From: Zunongwangia endophytica
GTDB lineage: Bacteria; Bacteroidota; Bacteroidia; Flavobacteriales; Flavobacteriaceae
DNA length: 64,000 nt
NCBI RefSeq assembly: GCF_030409505.1
Contig: NZ_JAUFPZ010000002.1
Location: 1,116,001 to 1,180,000, forward strand
Reading direction: 5' to 3'
The stretch's first letter is position 1. Every line of letters begins with the position of its first letter. The position numbers and the translations under genes are program-made. The notes below the pieces were generated by a model that was given only the letters and a program-made list of their open reading frames with translations, did no database searches and had not been told where the DNA came from. Shown piece by piece: positions 7,700-16,752 of the stretch.

Positions 7700-8359
7700 T
7701 TATCTAAAATCTCTTGAAATCTTATAGTTTTTTATCTGTAGTTTTACCTTACCTGTATTGGTATCTGAGTTTCGCATGGTTTTACGATCGATTTTGGTAT
7801 CACTCCCCATAAAATTAAGCGGAATCTTAAGATTCTCGATAGCAAAAGAAACTTCAACATAACTAGGTAATATTTCTTCGGAAGTGTAATTCATATCCAG
7901 ACGATAACTTCCCTGTTTTTTTGTTGTAATTTCTGAAATAATGATATGTTTATTTTCAGTATCCAGATAAAGAGTTGCCATCGCCATATCGGCCTTATCA
8001 TCTTTCGGAATAATACTTAAAACTTTTAATTCTTTATTGTCGACCGTTTGGAAGCCTCGATCTACGCTAATAAATGGATGCTCAAAAAGTTCTGAAAACG
8101 TAAAATCCAATCCACGTTTAGGAAAGATTAGAAAGTCATTGCTAGAAAACTTTACTTTCTCACCACGATTGTAATTCATAGTAGCACTCTTTGATGGCAT
8201 ATTTATAAAAGGGGCTTCCACATCAATTACAATATCAGCGGTAAAATGAGAAATCTGATCCATTTGTTTTTTAATCGCTAATAGATCCTCATCTATTTCC
8301 TGAGCTTTTAAAGCTGAAGTAACACTAAGTAAAATGCAGAAAAATATGTTCAATTTCAT
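7700..8359 (-). CDS. exported LolA-like protein
   Basis: A 219-residue protein with a Sec signal peptide (MKLNIFFCILLSVTSALKAQ). The rest is beta-rich and patterned like the LolA/LolB superfamily (half-barrel lipid-binding proteins): KQMDQISHFTADIVIDV, then alternating strands. It is the last gene of a four-gene minus-strand operon and overlaps the permease gene by 4 bp. Its pairing with an ABC-2 exporter suggests it handles something moved by, or delivered to, that exporter. The family call rests on pattern only. Confidence 0.5.
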   Translation of the reverse strand: MKLNIFFCILLSVTSALKAQEIDEDLLAIKKQMDQISHFTADIVIDVEAPFINMPSKSATMNYNRGEKVKFSSNDFLIFPKRGLDFTFSELFEHPFISVDRGFQTVDNKELKVLSIIPKDDKADMAMATLYLDTENKHIIISEITTKKQGSYRLDMNYTSEEILPSYVEVSFAIENLKIPLNFMGSDTKIDRKTMRNSDTNTGKVKLQIKNYKISRDFR

Positions 8360-9183
8360 CCAATATCGCTTTTACTAAATTTATAAATCCCAAAACCAGC
8401 AAACAACAACGTATAGATAAAAAGAAGTAAATTATTAAAGGCGATTTTCTTTATATCCAAGTCGTAATTGAAAAACTGCTGCCAGGAATTAGTTAATTTC
8501 GGAAATAATAGATCATTCATCATTCCAAAATCTGCTTTTAAAATAATAGAGCACAGAATTAAGAATAGCGCAGATGCTATCCAGGTTTTAGTTGGCTCCT
8601 TCAGGAAAATTCCCAAAGTTATGCTTACGGTAGTGAAGAAAATCATACTTAATGTTCCTGAAGCAAAAGCACAAATGATTCGAAAAAAGGCTTCTTCCGA
8701 AGAGAAAAAATTTAAAGTTCCCAGATAAACTACTAAATCCCCATCACCAAAAATGCTGTAAGCCAGTAAAAAACTTGTGAGCATTAAGATTCCCAACATC
8801 AAAATTGTAAATATAAGAGAGGTAATATACTTGGCTATAATTAGCTTTTTTTTGCTCACTGCCTGTAGCATAAGCGTTTTAAGCGTTCCGGTTTTATATT
8901 CCTCAGTAATTAATGCTGAACTCACGATCATCAAAATTAAGGGAAGATTAAACCAAAGTGAATTTAATACTATATAAAGTAAAAGGTTACCGTTAAGCAG
9001 GTTCCCTTCAAAATAAAAAGATTGCCTCAAATTATCTAATAAGAGTTCTAAAACAGTTCTTCCCTGATAATAGGCCGCAAAAAAGATGATGAATTCTATG
9101 ATTAATACCGCAGCAATGGCATACCAGGTTTTTGCTTCTTTGAAGAGCTTAAATAGCTCTATCTTTAACATCCTATACAACAT
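8356..9183 (-). CDS. ABC-2-type transporter permease
   Basis: A 275-residue integral membrane protein with about six hydrophobic segments, in the arrangement of ABC-2 permeases: N-terminal MLKIELFKLFKEAKTWYAI, and the conserved region LITEEYKTGTLKTLMLQAVS (about 87-106), a hallmark of this class. It overlaps the ATPase gene by 11 bp and the LolA-like gene by 4 bp, so the three are translated together. Substrate unknown; many relatives are bacteriocin- or lipid-linked exporters. Confidence 0.88.
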   Translation of the reverse strand: MLYRMLKIELFKLFKEAKTWYAIAAVLIIEFIIFFAAYYQGRTVLELLLDNLRQSFYFEGNLLNGNLLLYIVLNSLWFNLPLILMIVSSALITEEYKTGTLKTLMLQAVSKKKLIIAKYITSLIFTILMLGILMLTSFLLAYSIFGDGDLVVYLGTLNFFSSEEAFFRIICAFASGTLSMIFFTTVSITLGIFLKEPTKTWIASALFLILCSIILKADFGMMNDLLFPKLTNSWQQFFNYDLDIKKIAFNNLLLFIYTLLFAGFGIYKFSKSDIG

Positions 9184-10033
9184 TGCGGATGGGATTTAAA
9201 AGCTCATCTAAGGTTACCTGAGGGGTGCAGCTTGCAATTAAGAATCCATTTTCAAGTAGCTTTTGTAAAACCTCAGAAATTTCAGAAGTTGCGCATGCAA
9301 TCGTTATTCTATTTTTTTCTGAAGAAATTAGATTTGGTAACAAATTTTCCGCTTTTTCTATTCCATCTCCTTTAATTACATATTTTGAAACACAATTTTC
9401 AAATAATATATTGGTGTCTCCTTGATTAACGATTTTCCCATTATCGATTACGTATAAATAATTACAGCAATTCTGTAATTCATTCATTAAATGAGAAGAG
9501 ATAAGCACTGCTTTATTATTTGCAGCAAGTGATTTGATAAGCTGAATCAAAGACGAAACTCCGGTAGGATCCAATCCTGAAAAAGGTTCGTCTAAAATGA
9601 TAATTTCGGGATCATTTAGAAGCGCTATCGCAATTGCTAACCGTTGTTTCATTCCCATAGAAAAATTACGTACTGCATCTTTTCTATCTAGTGGGAGTCC
9701 GACATTTTTTAAATATTCTTGAAGACTTACATTATTTCTTGGAGCATTTTGAATTTCAGCAAAAATCTTAAGATTCTCGTAAGCATTTAGATAACCATAC
9801 AAGCCGGGATTTTCGATAATCGCTCCAATAGGCTTCAATTTAGCCGAATTAATTTTAAGAGACCCTTCATCTGGCGTAATCAAGTTCGTTAATAGTTTAA
9901 ATAATGTGGTTTTACCAGCACCATTCTTACCTAGCAAACCGTAAATTCCTCCTGACTTTAGCTGAATAGAAATGTTATCTACTGCATTACCAGATTTGTA
10001 TCTTTTGGTTAAATTGGTTACCTCTAAAATCAA
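9173..10033 (-). CDS. ABC transporter ATP-binding protein
   Basis: A 286-residue nucleotide-binding subunit (BcrA/CcmA type). Walker A is GLLGKNGAGKTT (about 33-44), the signature is NFSMGMKQRLAIA (about 123-135), Walker B is IIILDEPFSGLDP (about 144-156), and the switch His is in ISSHLMNEL. The C-terminal 70 residues form the small domain usual for exporters with ABC-2 permeases. It overlaps both neighbours (4 and 11 bp) and pairs with the permease at 8356-9183. Confidence 0.93.
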   Translation of the reverse strand: MILEVTNLTKRYKSGNAVDNISIQLKSGGIYGLLGKNGAGKTTLFKLLTNLITPDEGSLKINSAKLKPIGAIIENPGLYGYLNAYENLKIFAEIQNAPRNNVSLQEYLKNVGLPLDRKDAVRNFSMGMKQRLAIAIALLNDPEIIILDEPFSGLDPTGVSSLIQLIKSLAANNKAVLISSHLMNELQNCCNYLYVIDNGKIVNQGDTNILFENCVSKYVIKGDGIEKAENLLPNLISSEKNRITIACATSEISEVLQKLLENGFLIASCTPQVTLDELLNPIRNVV

Positions 10034-10569
10034 TAAAGTAGATTTTGATGGTTTCTAAAATCAAATTTAGGGGAATAATAACGCTCCAAAAATGTACGCG
10101 ACCAAAAATATCTTCGGAAGAGAAATAAGGGATCTTTAAGCATAAATATAGGAATAAAATGATACCAGGCTACGCCACTTTTTTGATAATATCGTTTGAC
10201 ATCGTTATCTAAGCCAAGCTCTTTTGCGGCTGCCAAAAATGCCATTCGCTGGCACTTACTTCCCATATAATTTTTGGCGATTTTTGAAGTAAATCCATGT
10301 CGAAATAATTGATCTTTTACCCTTTTATAATTTTGAAATCTGGACCAAACATCTGCCAGTACCAAAAACATGTGGATAAAAGAGAACATCAAACACCACA
10401 ACCAAAAGCTAATAATCAGTAGATCTTCAGAATCTAAGGATTTATGGAATTCAGAATAATAGAAAAGAGTTTCTATAATAAATAATAGAAGTGCACCGTA
10501 TAACAGTTTCCCTACATTCCAATAAGATTTTAAAATTGTGGGCTGTTTTGGTAAATCATGGAAGTTCAT
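10030..10569 (-). CDS. membrane protein of unknown function, first gene of the ABC operon
   Basis: A 179-residue protein with two hydrophobic segments (about 24-40 and 52-75) and a long C-terminal region rich in Lys, Arg, Tyr and Phe (from about 80), with RRYFWSRTFLERYY near the end. I do not recognise the family. It overlaps the ATPase start by 4 bp (ATGA type), so it is co-translated with the exporter and may help assemble it or recognise its substrate. About 170 bp of AT-rich DNA without a visible gene separates it from the LacI gene. Confidence 0.75.
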   Translation of the reverse strand: MNFHDLPKQPTILKSYWNVGKLLYGALLLFIIETLFYYSEFHKSLDSEDLLIISFWLWCLMFSFIHMFLVLADVWSRFQNYKRVKDQLFRHGFTSKIAKNYMGSKCQRMAFLAAAKELGLDNDVKRYYQKSGVAWYHFIPIFMLKDPLFLFRRYFWSRTFLERYYSPKFDFRNHQNLLY

Positions 10570-10741
10570 ATTGGAAAGGCAATAACAATCCTTGCAAATA
10601 TAAAATCATTGTTTCACACGAGTACATTCATTGATCCGCTTTAACTTAAATTTATAATCGGTGAAATATATCTCTATTTTATAATGTCATCAAGCTTCTA
10701 AAGTCTATTTAAGAACCATTAAATTAGATATATAAACTCTA

Positions 10742-11764
10742 CTAACGCCCAGTAGATGAATCCCGTTCGTTTAAGGTTGTAGAAAGAACTTTTTGACTGG
10801 TAATGGGTTTTCCGCTAGGATCTTTCAACATTTTTAGCATAATATTCATCACTTCCTGCCCTATTTTTTCCATAGGTTGAGATACGGCGGTAATAGAAGG
10901 CGAATAAATTTCAAAAAAGTCGTTATCATCAAAAGTACTTATTCCTATTTTATTCATCAGATCAGGAAAAGATTCCGTGATCACCTCTAACCCAATTTGA
11001 GTTAGATAATTGGTTGCGAAAAATAGCGCATCTACGTCTTCTTTATTCAGAAAATTTTGAATCAGTGCTTTAATTTTTGACTTATTATTTTCATAAAAAG
11101 GAACTTCTAAAATGAATTCTTTAAGATTGTTATCTTCTAACGCGATTTTATATCCGTTTTTTCTATCCTGCATTTGCGTTTGCTCTGATGCGATGGTTAC
11201 AAATGCTATTTTCTTAAACGAATTTTCAATTAGACGATTGGTTGCATGTTGAACTGCTTCAGCATTATTTACAATCACATAGTTCGTTTCTAAATCGGGA
11301 AAGTAACGATCAAATAAAACTACAGGAATATCATCTTCTACTAAATCCTGAATTTCACTTTCTATGCCGGGAGAAGGCACTATTATATAGCCATCCACTT
11401 GGCGTTCTCTAAACAAATTAATCAATTCCTTTGATCTCTCATCATCATTCTCACTGCTACAAAATAATACCTTATACCCCTTTTCGTATGCAATATCTTC
11501 AATAATACGCGCTACTTTAGAGAAAAAGTAATTTGAAATATCTTCAACCATTACCACTATAATTTTACTGCGTCCAGTACGTAAACTTTGAGCAAGCAAA
11601 TTGGGTTTATAGTTTATTGATTTCGCATATTCGATAATTTTCTTTGCTACCTGATCTGAAATACGTTTTTCCTTAGCTTTTCCATTCAGCACAAACGAAA
11701 CTGTAGTCACAGATACATTTAAAGCTGCAGCAATATCTTTAATGGAGTAGCGCTTATTTTTCAT
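10742..11764 (-). CDS. LacI-family transcriptional regulator
   Basis: A 340-residue regulator: N-terminal helix-turn-helix (about residues 5-28, IKDIAAALNVSVTTVSFVLN) and hinge (NYKPNLLAQSLRTGRS, about 52-67), then a periplasmic-binding-protein-like effector domain (about 68-335). It flanks the arabinose operon on its 3' side and is transcribed the same way, but 554 bp and a strong terminator separate them, so it has its own promoter. It may control the locus, sensing a sugar or sugar phosphate; this is inferred from position. A second candidate regulator lies at 32980-33669. Confidence 0.9.
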   Translation of the reverse strand: MKNKRYSIKDIAAALNVSVTTVSFVLNGKAKEKRISDQVAKKIIEYAKSINYKPNLLAQSLRTGRSKIIVVMVEDISNYFFSKVARIIEDIAYEKGYKVLFCSSENDDERSKELINLFRERQVDGYIIVPSPGIESEIQDLVEDDIPVVLFDRYFPDLETNYVIVNNAEAVQHATNRLIENSFKKIAFVTIASEQTQMQDRKNGYKIALEDNNLKEFILEVPFYENNKSKIKALIQNFLNKEDVDALFFATNYLTQIGLEVITESFPDLMNKIGISTFDDNDFFEIYSPSITAVSQPMEKIGQEVMNIMLKMLKDPSGKPITSQKVLSTTLNERDSSTGR

Positions 11765-12066
11765 TTTAATAGAGAGTTATAGTACGTAAAATTATAGTTT
11801 GTTTATTCGATTTTCATTTTCTGAAAACAGATTAATATATTGACATAATCAATCCAGTAACATTTAGAAATTCTTAGATTTAAACGGCTGAATTTTACTA
11901 TTTGACAGAAATAAACAACACCTAAATATCCATAGAATTTTATTAAAAGAAACGAAAATTATTTCATTTGACCCTTAATTTTTTGAATAAATACAGCTAT
12001 TTAACCGTCGGAACACATAATTTATAATATGAATAAATTACTGCTTTTGGAAATAAAATTCAAAAA

Positions 12067-12117
12067 ATGAAAAGATTGAGAAAATACGATTTTGACACAG
12101 TACGAAGAAGCTCTTAG
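12067..12117 (+). CDS. possible 16-residue peptide before a hairpin
   Basis: ATG at 12067 opens the peptide MKRLRKYDFDTVRRSS, ending in TAG at 12115-12117. It is very basic. The stop is followed after 4 bp by a stable hairpin (12122-12147). An A-rich stretch precedes the ATG, as is common in Bacteroidota. The size, charge and hairpin could mean a leader peptide or a small protein, but short ORFs arise by chance and no plus-strand promoter of standard type is evident. Confidence 0.3.
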   Translation: MKRLRKYDFDTVRRSS

Positions 12118-12121
12118 AATA

Positions 12122-12147
12122 GGGAGAGAGACACTACCCTCTCTCCC
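12122..12147 (+). other. GC-rich stem-loop
   Basis: GGGAGAGAG pairs perfectly with CTCTCTCCC (loop ACACTACC), followed by CTTTATG rather than a clean T run. It stands out in very AT-rich DNA. It could be a weak terminator of a plus-strand transcript or a structured RNA element. Confidence 0.5.
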
Positions 12148-12162
12148 CTTTATGTAAAATTC

Positions 12163-12183
12163 ACACTTACAAACTCTAAGTGT
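12163..12183. promoter_or_regulatory. candidate operator near the LacI gene
   Basis: ACACTTA-CAAACTC-TAAGTGT: the same 7-bp half-sites and 7-bp spacer as the site at the araB promoter, with half-sites in the opposite order. It lies 23 bp downstream of a minus-strand -7-like box (12206-12213). Confidence 0.5.
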
Positions 12184-12270
12184 ATTGTATATTCAAAGTA
12201 ATAATCAAATATACATAAAACCTTTTAGCAAATAAAACAATTTATTCAATTTCAATGAAATAGCTCATAA

Positions 12271-12300
12271 AAAAACCGGTAATGTACATTACCGGTTTTT
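12271..12300 (-). terminator. terminator of the araB-araD-araA-galM-symporter operon
   Basis: A perfect 30-bp palindrome: 15 bases AAAAACCGGTAATGT followed by their exact reverse complement, with T runs on both sides. It begins 18 bp after the symporter stop codon in the direction of transcription. Confidence 0.85.
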
Positions 12301-12318
12301 AAAAATATCAAAACAATT

Positions 12319-14022
12319 CTACCAAAAATACCAGTAGAATGCTCCTGTTAGTCCTAGAATAACTACAGAATGTATAACATCCCATTTATTCCAACTTTTA
12401 CGATCTTCATCATCATCCTCTTTACTGGTAGTTCCAAATACTAAACCTTTTATTTTAGCAGTATCTGGTGCTTCCGTTAATAAACTAACGACTACCACTA
12501 CTAGTATACAGAATAAGAACATCCAACCACAGAAATAAAGCCAGTTTAAGTCGTAGAAAAGGTATTTGAATATTGTATCATCAGATACCTCTAGATTACT
12601 ATAATATACTTTTGCGCCTAAACGAGTTAATCCAATAATCAAACCTGAAATTAATCCCCACATACCGCCTTTCGCGCTGGTACGCTTCCATGTAATTCCT
12701 AATAGGAAAGCAGCTGCGATACCTGGTGCCAATACAGATTGTACGTCTTGTAAATAGGTATACAATACATCACCAACACTTCGCATAATAGGAATCCAAA
12801 GAATACCTAAAACCACGATTACTAAGGTGGCAATTTGTCCTATTCTTACTAACTTATTTTCTGGTGTTTCAGGTTTCAGTTTTTTATAGAAATCTATGGT
12901 AAATAGCATTGCAGAAGAGTTGAATAAAGAAGCTAAAGAACTCATCAAGGCTGCTAAAATTCCACAAACTACCAATCCTTTTACTCCGGCAGGCAATAAT
13001 TTGGCGACCAAATTAGGGAAAGCCGCATCGGCATTCGCTACACCGTTATCTAAAAATGGTAAGAAACCTTCTCCTCCTGTAGATACACTTTGATAGTGAA
13101 GTGAAAATGCTATCATACCTGGAATTAAGAATAGAAAAACAGGTAATAATTTTAAATAAGCACCAAATATAGTTCCACGTCGAGATTCTTTTAGGTTTTT
13201 ACCTGAAAGCACTCTTTGAACGATATATTGATCTGTACACCAGTACCAAAATCCAATTATAGAAGATCCAATTAATGCACCTAACCATGGGAAGTTCTCG
13301 TCTTTATTGCTTCTTATTAGATTCACCATAGAATCTCCGTAGTCATTAACTTCTACAGCACTAGTAATGGCTATCATTTCATCCCAGCCTCCTAATTCTT
13401 TAAGTCCTAATACAACAATTATAGCTGAACCTAAAAGTAAGATTGGTGTCTGTAAAATTGAAGTATATAACACCGACTTCATTCCACCAAATATGGTATA
13501 TAAAGCAGTAATTAATACTAATCCAATTGCAGCAATCCAAAAGAAATCAATTCCCCAAAGCGTTTCAATACCAAAAACTTCCTGAAAAACTAATCCTCCA
13601 GCATAAACTGTTACGGCTACTTTGGTAAGTACATAACTAATTAAAGATATAACTGAAAGAATCGTACGTGACTCTTTATTATATCTACGTTCTAAGAATT
13701 CTGGCATAGTATATACCATACTTCGACTATAAAAAGGAACAAAAACCCATCCTAATATAAGTATCATCCATCCCTGGATTTCCCAGTGTGCCATTGCCAT
13801 ACCACTGGAAGCTCCAGCCCCGGCAAGACCGATTAAATGTTCAGAACCAATGTTCGAAGCAAATATCGATGTTCCGATTGCGATCCAACCAGCGTCCTTT
13901 CCTCCTAAAAAATAGTCTTCAGAATTATTAGATTTTTGGCTCACAACATAGACAATAACTCCTATAAGTAGCAGACAAAAAACACCAATAACGACCCAGT
14001 CTAAAAATTCGAATGTTTGCAT
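12319..14022 (-). CDS. sodium/solute symporter (SSS family), probable arabinose importer
   Basis: A 567-residue protein with about 14 hydrophobic segments. The SGLT-like N-terminal signature is present: SEDYFLGGKDAGWIAIGTS and NIGSEHLIGLAGAGA (about 33-70), which carries sodium-site residues in known members. It is the last gene of the arabinose operon, 4 bp after galM, and is followed by a strong terminator. Placement after araB-araD-araA-galM argues for sodium-driven import of L-arabinose across the inner membrane; the exact sugar is inferred. The acidic loop EDDDEDRK comes just before the last transmembrane segment. Confidence 0.9.
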   Translation of the reverse strand: MQTFEFLDWVVIGVFCLLLIGVIVYVVSQKSNNSEDYFLGGKDAGWIAIGTSIFASNIGSEHLIGLAGAGASSGMAMAHWEIQGWMILILGWVFVPFYSRSMVYTMPEFLERRYNKESRTILSVISLISYVLTKVAVTVYAGGLVFQEVFGIETLWGIDFFWIAAIGLVLITALYTIFGGMKSVLYTSILQTPILLLGSAIIVVLGLKELGGWDEMIAITSAVEVNDYGDSMVNLIRSNKDENFPWLGALIGSSIIGFWYWCTDQYIVQRVLSGKNLKESRRGTIFGAYLKLLPVFLFLIPGMIAFSLHYQSVSTGGEGFLPFLDNGVANADAAFPNLVAKLLPAGVKGLVVCGILAALMSSLASLFNSSAMLFTIDFYKKLKPETPENKLVRIGQIATLVIVVLGILWIPIMRSVGDVLYTYLQDVQSVLAPGIAAAFLLGITWKRTSAKGGMWGLISGLIIGLTRLGAKVYYSNLEVSDDTIFKYLFYDLNWLYFCGWMFLFCILVVVVVSLLTEAPDTAKIKGLVFGTTSKEDDDEDRKSWNKWDVIHSVVILGLTGAFYWYFW

Positions 14023-14026
14023 ATTA

Positions 14027-15211
14027 CTATTTTACAGAAAATTTAAATGTTGTTTTCGAATTGTATTTCTCTCCAGGATTTAGAACTACTGAAGGAAATT
14101 TTTCCTGATTTGGTGAATCCGGATAATGCTGTGTTTCTAAACAAAAACCTGAACGTTTTGCATAAGTACCTTCTCCACCCTGGCGTGGTAAAGTCCCGTC
14201 AAGAAAATTACCTGTGTAAAATTGAATTCCCGGCTCGGTAGTAGAAACTTCTAGAAAACGACCACTTTCTGGATCATAAGCTGAAGCAGCAAAATGCATG
14301 CTTTCAGATTGATCATTCAAAACCCAACAATGATCATAACCTTGTCCTAATTCTAATTGTTTATTTTCAGCTTCAATCTCCTTACCTACTTTCTTAGCTT
14401 CAGTAAAATCGAAAGGAGTACCTTCAACCATTTTAAACTCTCCGGTAGGAATTAAAGTTTCGTCTACAGGTAAAAACTCATCTGCAGCTATAGTCACTTC
14501 ATGATCTAAAATCGTTTCGTCAAAATTACCGGTCAAATTGAAATAAGAATGTTGTGTAAGATTAACAACAGTTTTCTTATCAGTTTCAGCTTCATACGCT
14601 ACATCAAGAGAATTATCTTCATTCAGAGTATAAGTAACAGTAACATCAAGGTTTCCTGGATATCCCATTTCTCCGTCTTTACTAGCATATTTAAGTACTA
14701 AAGAAGTACTATCGGATGGAACTTCTGCTGTCCACATTACTTTATCAAAACCTTGATCACCACCGTGAAGAGAGTTTTTTCCGTTATTCTGCGGAAGTTG
14801 ATATTCTTCACCATCCAGGCTGAATTTGCCATCTGCAATTCTATTCCCATATCGACCAATTAAAGCACCAAAATAAGGGTGCTCTGAAGTGTACTGACTT
14901 AATGAATCGAAGCCTAAAATTACATCTTCAAATTCGTCATTTTTATCTGGAACTTTAAGTGACGTTATACGACCACCGTAAGTGATTATTTTCACTTCCA
15001 TCCCAGCCTCATTTGTTAAGGTATATTGCTCTACCTTTTCACCTTCAGCAGTTGTACCGTAATCTTCTTTAGATAAGAAATCGATTTCGGATTCGGTTGT
15101 GGTTACCTCTTCTTCTGTTTTTTCAGACTTTCCGTCTCCCTTACAATTGGTAAGGGAAAACAGAAAACTGAATAAACATAGGAAGTAAACCGTATGCTTT
15201 ATTTTTCTCAT
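14027..15211 (-). CDS. galM: aldose 1-epimerase (mutarotase), lipoprotein
   Basis: A 394-residue GalM-family enzyme that interconverts alpha and beta anomers of aldoses. A lipoprotein signal (lipid Cys about residue 23, LTNCKGDG) and an acidic Thr/Glu linker precede the mutarotase domain (from about 50). Family motifs: GRYGNRIADGKF, the catalytic-His region NLTQHSYFNLTG, and GIQFYTGNFLDG with the C-terminal Glu in FCLETQHYPDSPN. The anchor places it in the periplasm or outer membrane, where it could supply the anomer used by the symporter 4 bp downstream. Cytosolic GalM proteins lack the leader and are shorter. Confidence 0.92.
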   Translation of the reverse strand: MRKIKHTVYFLCLFSFLFSLTNCKGDGKSEKTEEEVTTTESEIDFLSKEDYGTTAEGEKVEQYTLTNEAGMEVKIITYGGRITSLKVPDKNDEFEDVILGFDSLSQYTSEHPYFGALIGRYGNRIADGKFSLDGEEYQLPQNNGKNSLHGGDQGFDKVMWTAEVPSDSTSLVLKYASKDGEMGYPGNLDVTVTYTLNEDNSLDVAYEAETDKKTVVNLTQHSYFNLTGNFDETILDHEVTIAADEFLPVDETLIPTGEFKMVEGTPFDFTEAKKVGKEIEAENKQLELGQGYDHCWVLNDQSESMHFAASAYDPESGRFLEVSTTEPGIQFYTGNFLDGTLPRQGGEGTYAKRSGFCLETQHYPDSPNQEKFPSVVLNPGEKYNSKTTFKFSVK

Positions 15212-15223
15212 AATTTAAAACAG

Positions 15224-16732
15224 TTACATTTTATGTTGAAAGAGATGGTAATACGCTTCATTTGCATTCAACGTATCTTTAAATTCTCTTATTCTGGTAT
15301 TATCATCTATTACCAAAAGTTCTACTCCGGCAATATCTGCAAAATCTTCCATATATTCTGTAGTTAAGGCCTGAGAATAAACTGTATGGTGTGCACCACC
15401 AGCTAAAATCCAAGCTGTCGCAGCTACTTCAAGATCTGGTTTACAATCCCAAAGAACTCTAGCTACAGGTAATTTTGGCAATTCCTGCTCAGGAGCAACT
15501 GCTTCAACTTCATTTACTATAAGTCTAAAGCGATTTCCCATATCGATCCAAGTAGCGTTGATTGCGTCTCCTGCTGGAGAATTAAACACCAAACGTACAG
15601 GATCTTCTTTTCCTCCAATTCCTAATGGATGAACTTCACAAGAAGGTTTTGCATCTGCTATACTTGGGCAAATCTCTAACATGTGAGATCCCATTACTAA
15701 AGATTTCTCTGGAGTGAAATGGTAAGTATAATCTTCCATAAAAGAAGTTCCACCTTCTAGGCCATAAGCCATAACCTTCATTACTCTGGTTAGAGCAGCT
15801 GTTTTCCAGTCTCCTTCTCCACCAAAGCCATAACCATCTGCCATAAGACGTTGCACAGCAAGACCTGGTAATTGTTTTAATTCTCCAAGATTTTCGAAAG
15901 TATCAGTAAATGCTTTAAAACCGCCTTCATCTAAAAATTTACGTAAACCTAGTTCAATTTTAGCAGCGTCGACTAAAGATTGTCTTTGATCGCCACCTTC
16001 CTTAAGACTATCAGTAAGATTATAATCCTTAGCGTAAGTATCTAAAAGTTGATTTAGTTCCTCATCGGTAATTTCATTAATCTTGGCTACAACGTCAGAA
16101 GAATCGTATGCATTTACAGCAACTCCAAATTTCAACTGCGCTTCCACTTTATCACCTTCAGTTACGGCTACATTACGCATATTGTCTCCAATACGAGCAA
16201 CTTTTAAATTTTGCATTTCGTCCCATCCTAAAGCTACGCGAGACCAAATACCAAGTTTCTTTTGTACTCTATCCGATTTCCAGTGTCCTACTACTACTTT
16301 ACGTTTTTTACGCATTCTAGACATCATAAAACCAAATTCACGATCACCGTGAGCAGATTGGTTCAGATTCATAAAGTCCATGTCGATATCACTCCACGGC
16401 ACTTCAGCATTAAATTGCGTATGTAAATGGCAAATTGGCTTACTTAATAAAGTTAAACCTTTAATCCACATTTTTGAAGGAGAAAACGTATGCATCCAGG
16501 CTACTAAGCCGATACATTTTTCTGAATTATTAGCATCGCGCATAACTGCTGCGATTTCATCTTCAGTTTTTACGGTGTCCTTATAAACAATTTTAACCGG
16601 AATTTCTGAAGAAGTATCTAATCCTTCTACGATTTCTTTTGAGTTTTTTGCTACCTGCTCTAAAGTTTCAGGTCCGTACAAATGCTGGCTTCCTGTTATA
16701 AACCAGATTTCTTTACTTTCTATAGCAACCAT
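15224..16732 (-). CDS. araA: L-arabinose isomerase
   Basis: A 502-residue enzyme of the usual family length that converts L-arabinose to L-ribulose in the cytosol with a divalent metal. Conserved stretches include [19 protein letters not shown] at the N-terminus, [38 protein letters not shown] (catalytic Glu region), EDYTYHF and the metal-site region [26 protein letters not shown]. It is the third gene of the operon, 20 bp after araD and 12 bp before galM, with no promoter signal between, so all are expected to be expressed together under the araB promoter. Confidence 0.97.
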   Translation of the reverse strand: MVAIESKEIWFITGSQHLYGPETLEQVAKNSKEIVEGLDTSSEIPVKIVYKDTVKTEDEIAAVMRDANNSEKCIGLVAWMHTFSPSKMWIKGLTLLSKPICHLHTQFNAEVPWSDIDMDFMNLNQSAHGDREFGFMMSRMRKKRKVVVGHWKSDRVQKKLGIWSRVALGWDEMQNLKVARIGDNMRNVAVTEGDKVEAQLKFGVAVNAYDSSDVVAKINEITDEELNQLLDTYAKDYNLTDSLKEGGDQRQSLVDAAKIELGLRKFLDEGGFKAFTDTFENLGELKQLPGLAVQRLMADGYGFGGEGDWKTAALTRVMKVMAYGLEGGTSFMEDYTYHFTPEKSLVMGSHMLEICPSIADAKPSCEVHPLGIGGKEDPVRLVFNSPAGDAINATWIDMGNRFRLIVNEVEAVAPEQELPKLPVARVLWDCKPDLEVAATAWILAGGAHHTVYSQALTTEYMEDFADIAGVELLVIDDNTRIREFKDTLNANEAYYHLFQHKM

Positions 16733-16752
16733 TGATTATTTTGTTAGGGTTA

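Larger units (their letters stand above)
11765..12318. other. 554-bp intergenic region with mini-ORF, hairpin, operator-like repeat and terminator
   Basis: Between the LacI gene and the symporter gene. The first 300 bp are AT-rich without an assignable signal. Then come a 16-codon ORF (12067-12117), a GC-rich hairpin (12122-12147), an inverted repeat of the ACACTTA/TAAGTGT type (12163-12183), a minus-strand -7-like box TATATTTG (plus-strand CAAATATA, 12206-12213) and a perfect terminator palindrome (12271-12300). The order suggests a regulated transcript within this gap, but its direction cannot be fixed by eye. Confidence 0.6.

Noticed and set aside
16083..16352. Plus-strand ORF inside araA
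   Set aside because: It is the reverse reading of a well-supported gene and has no start signal or family pattern; the same holds for 18104-18415, 7306-7692 and 38920-39198 on the strand opposite real genes.
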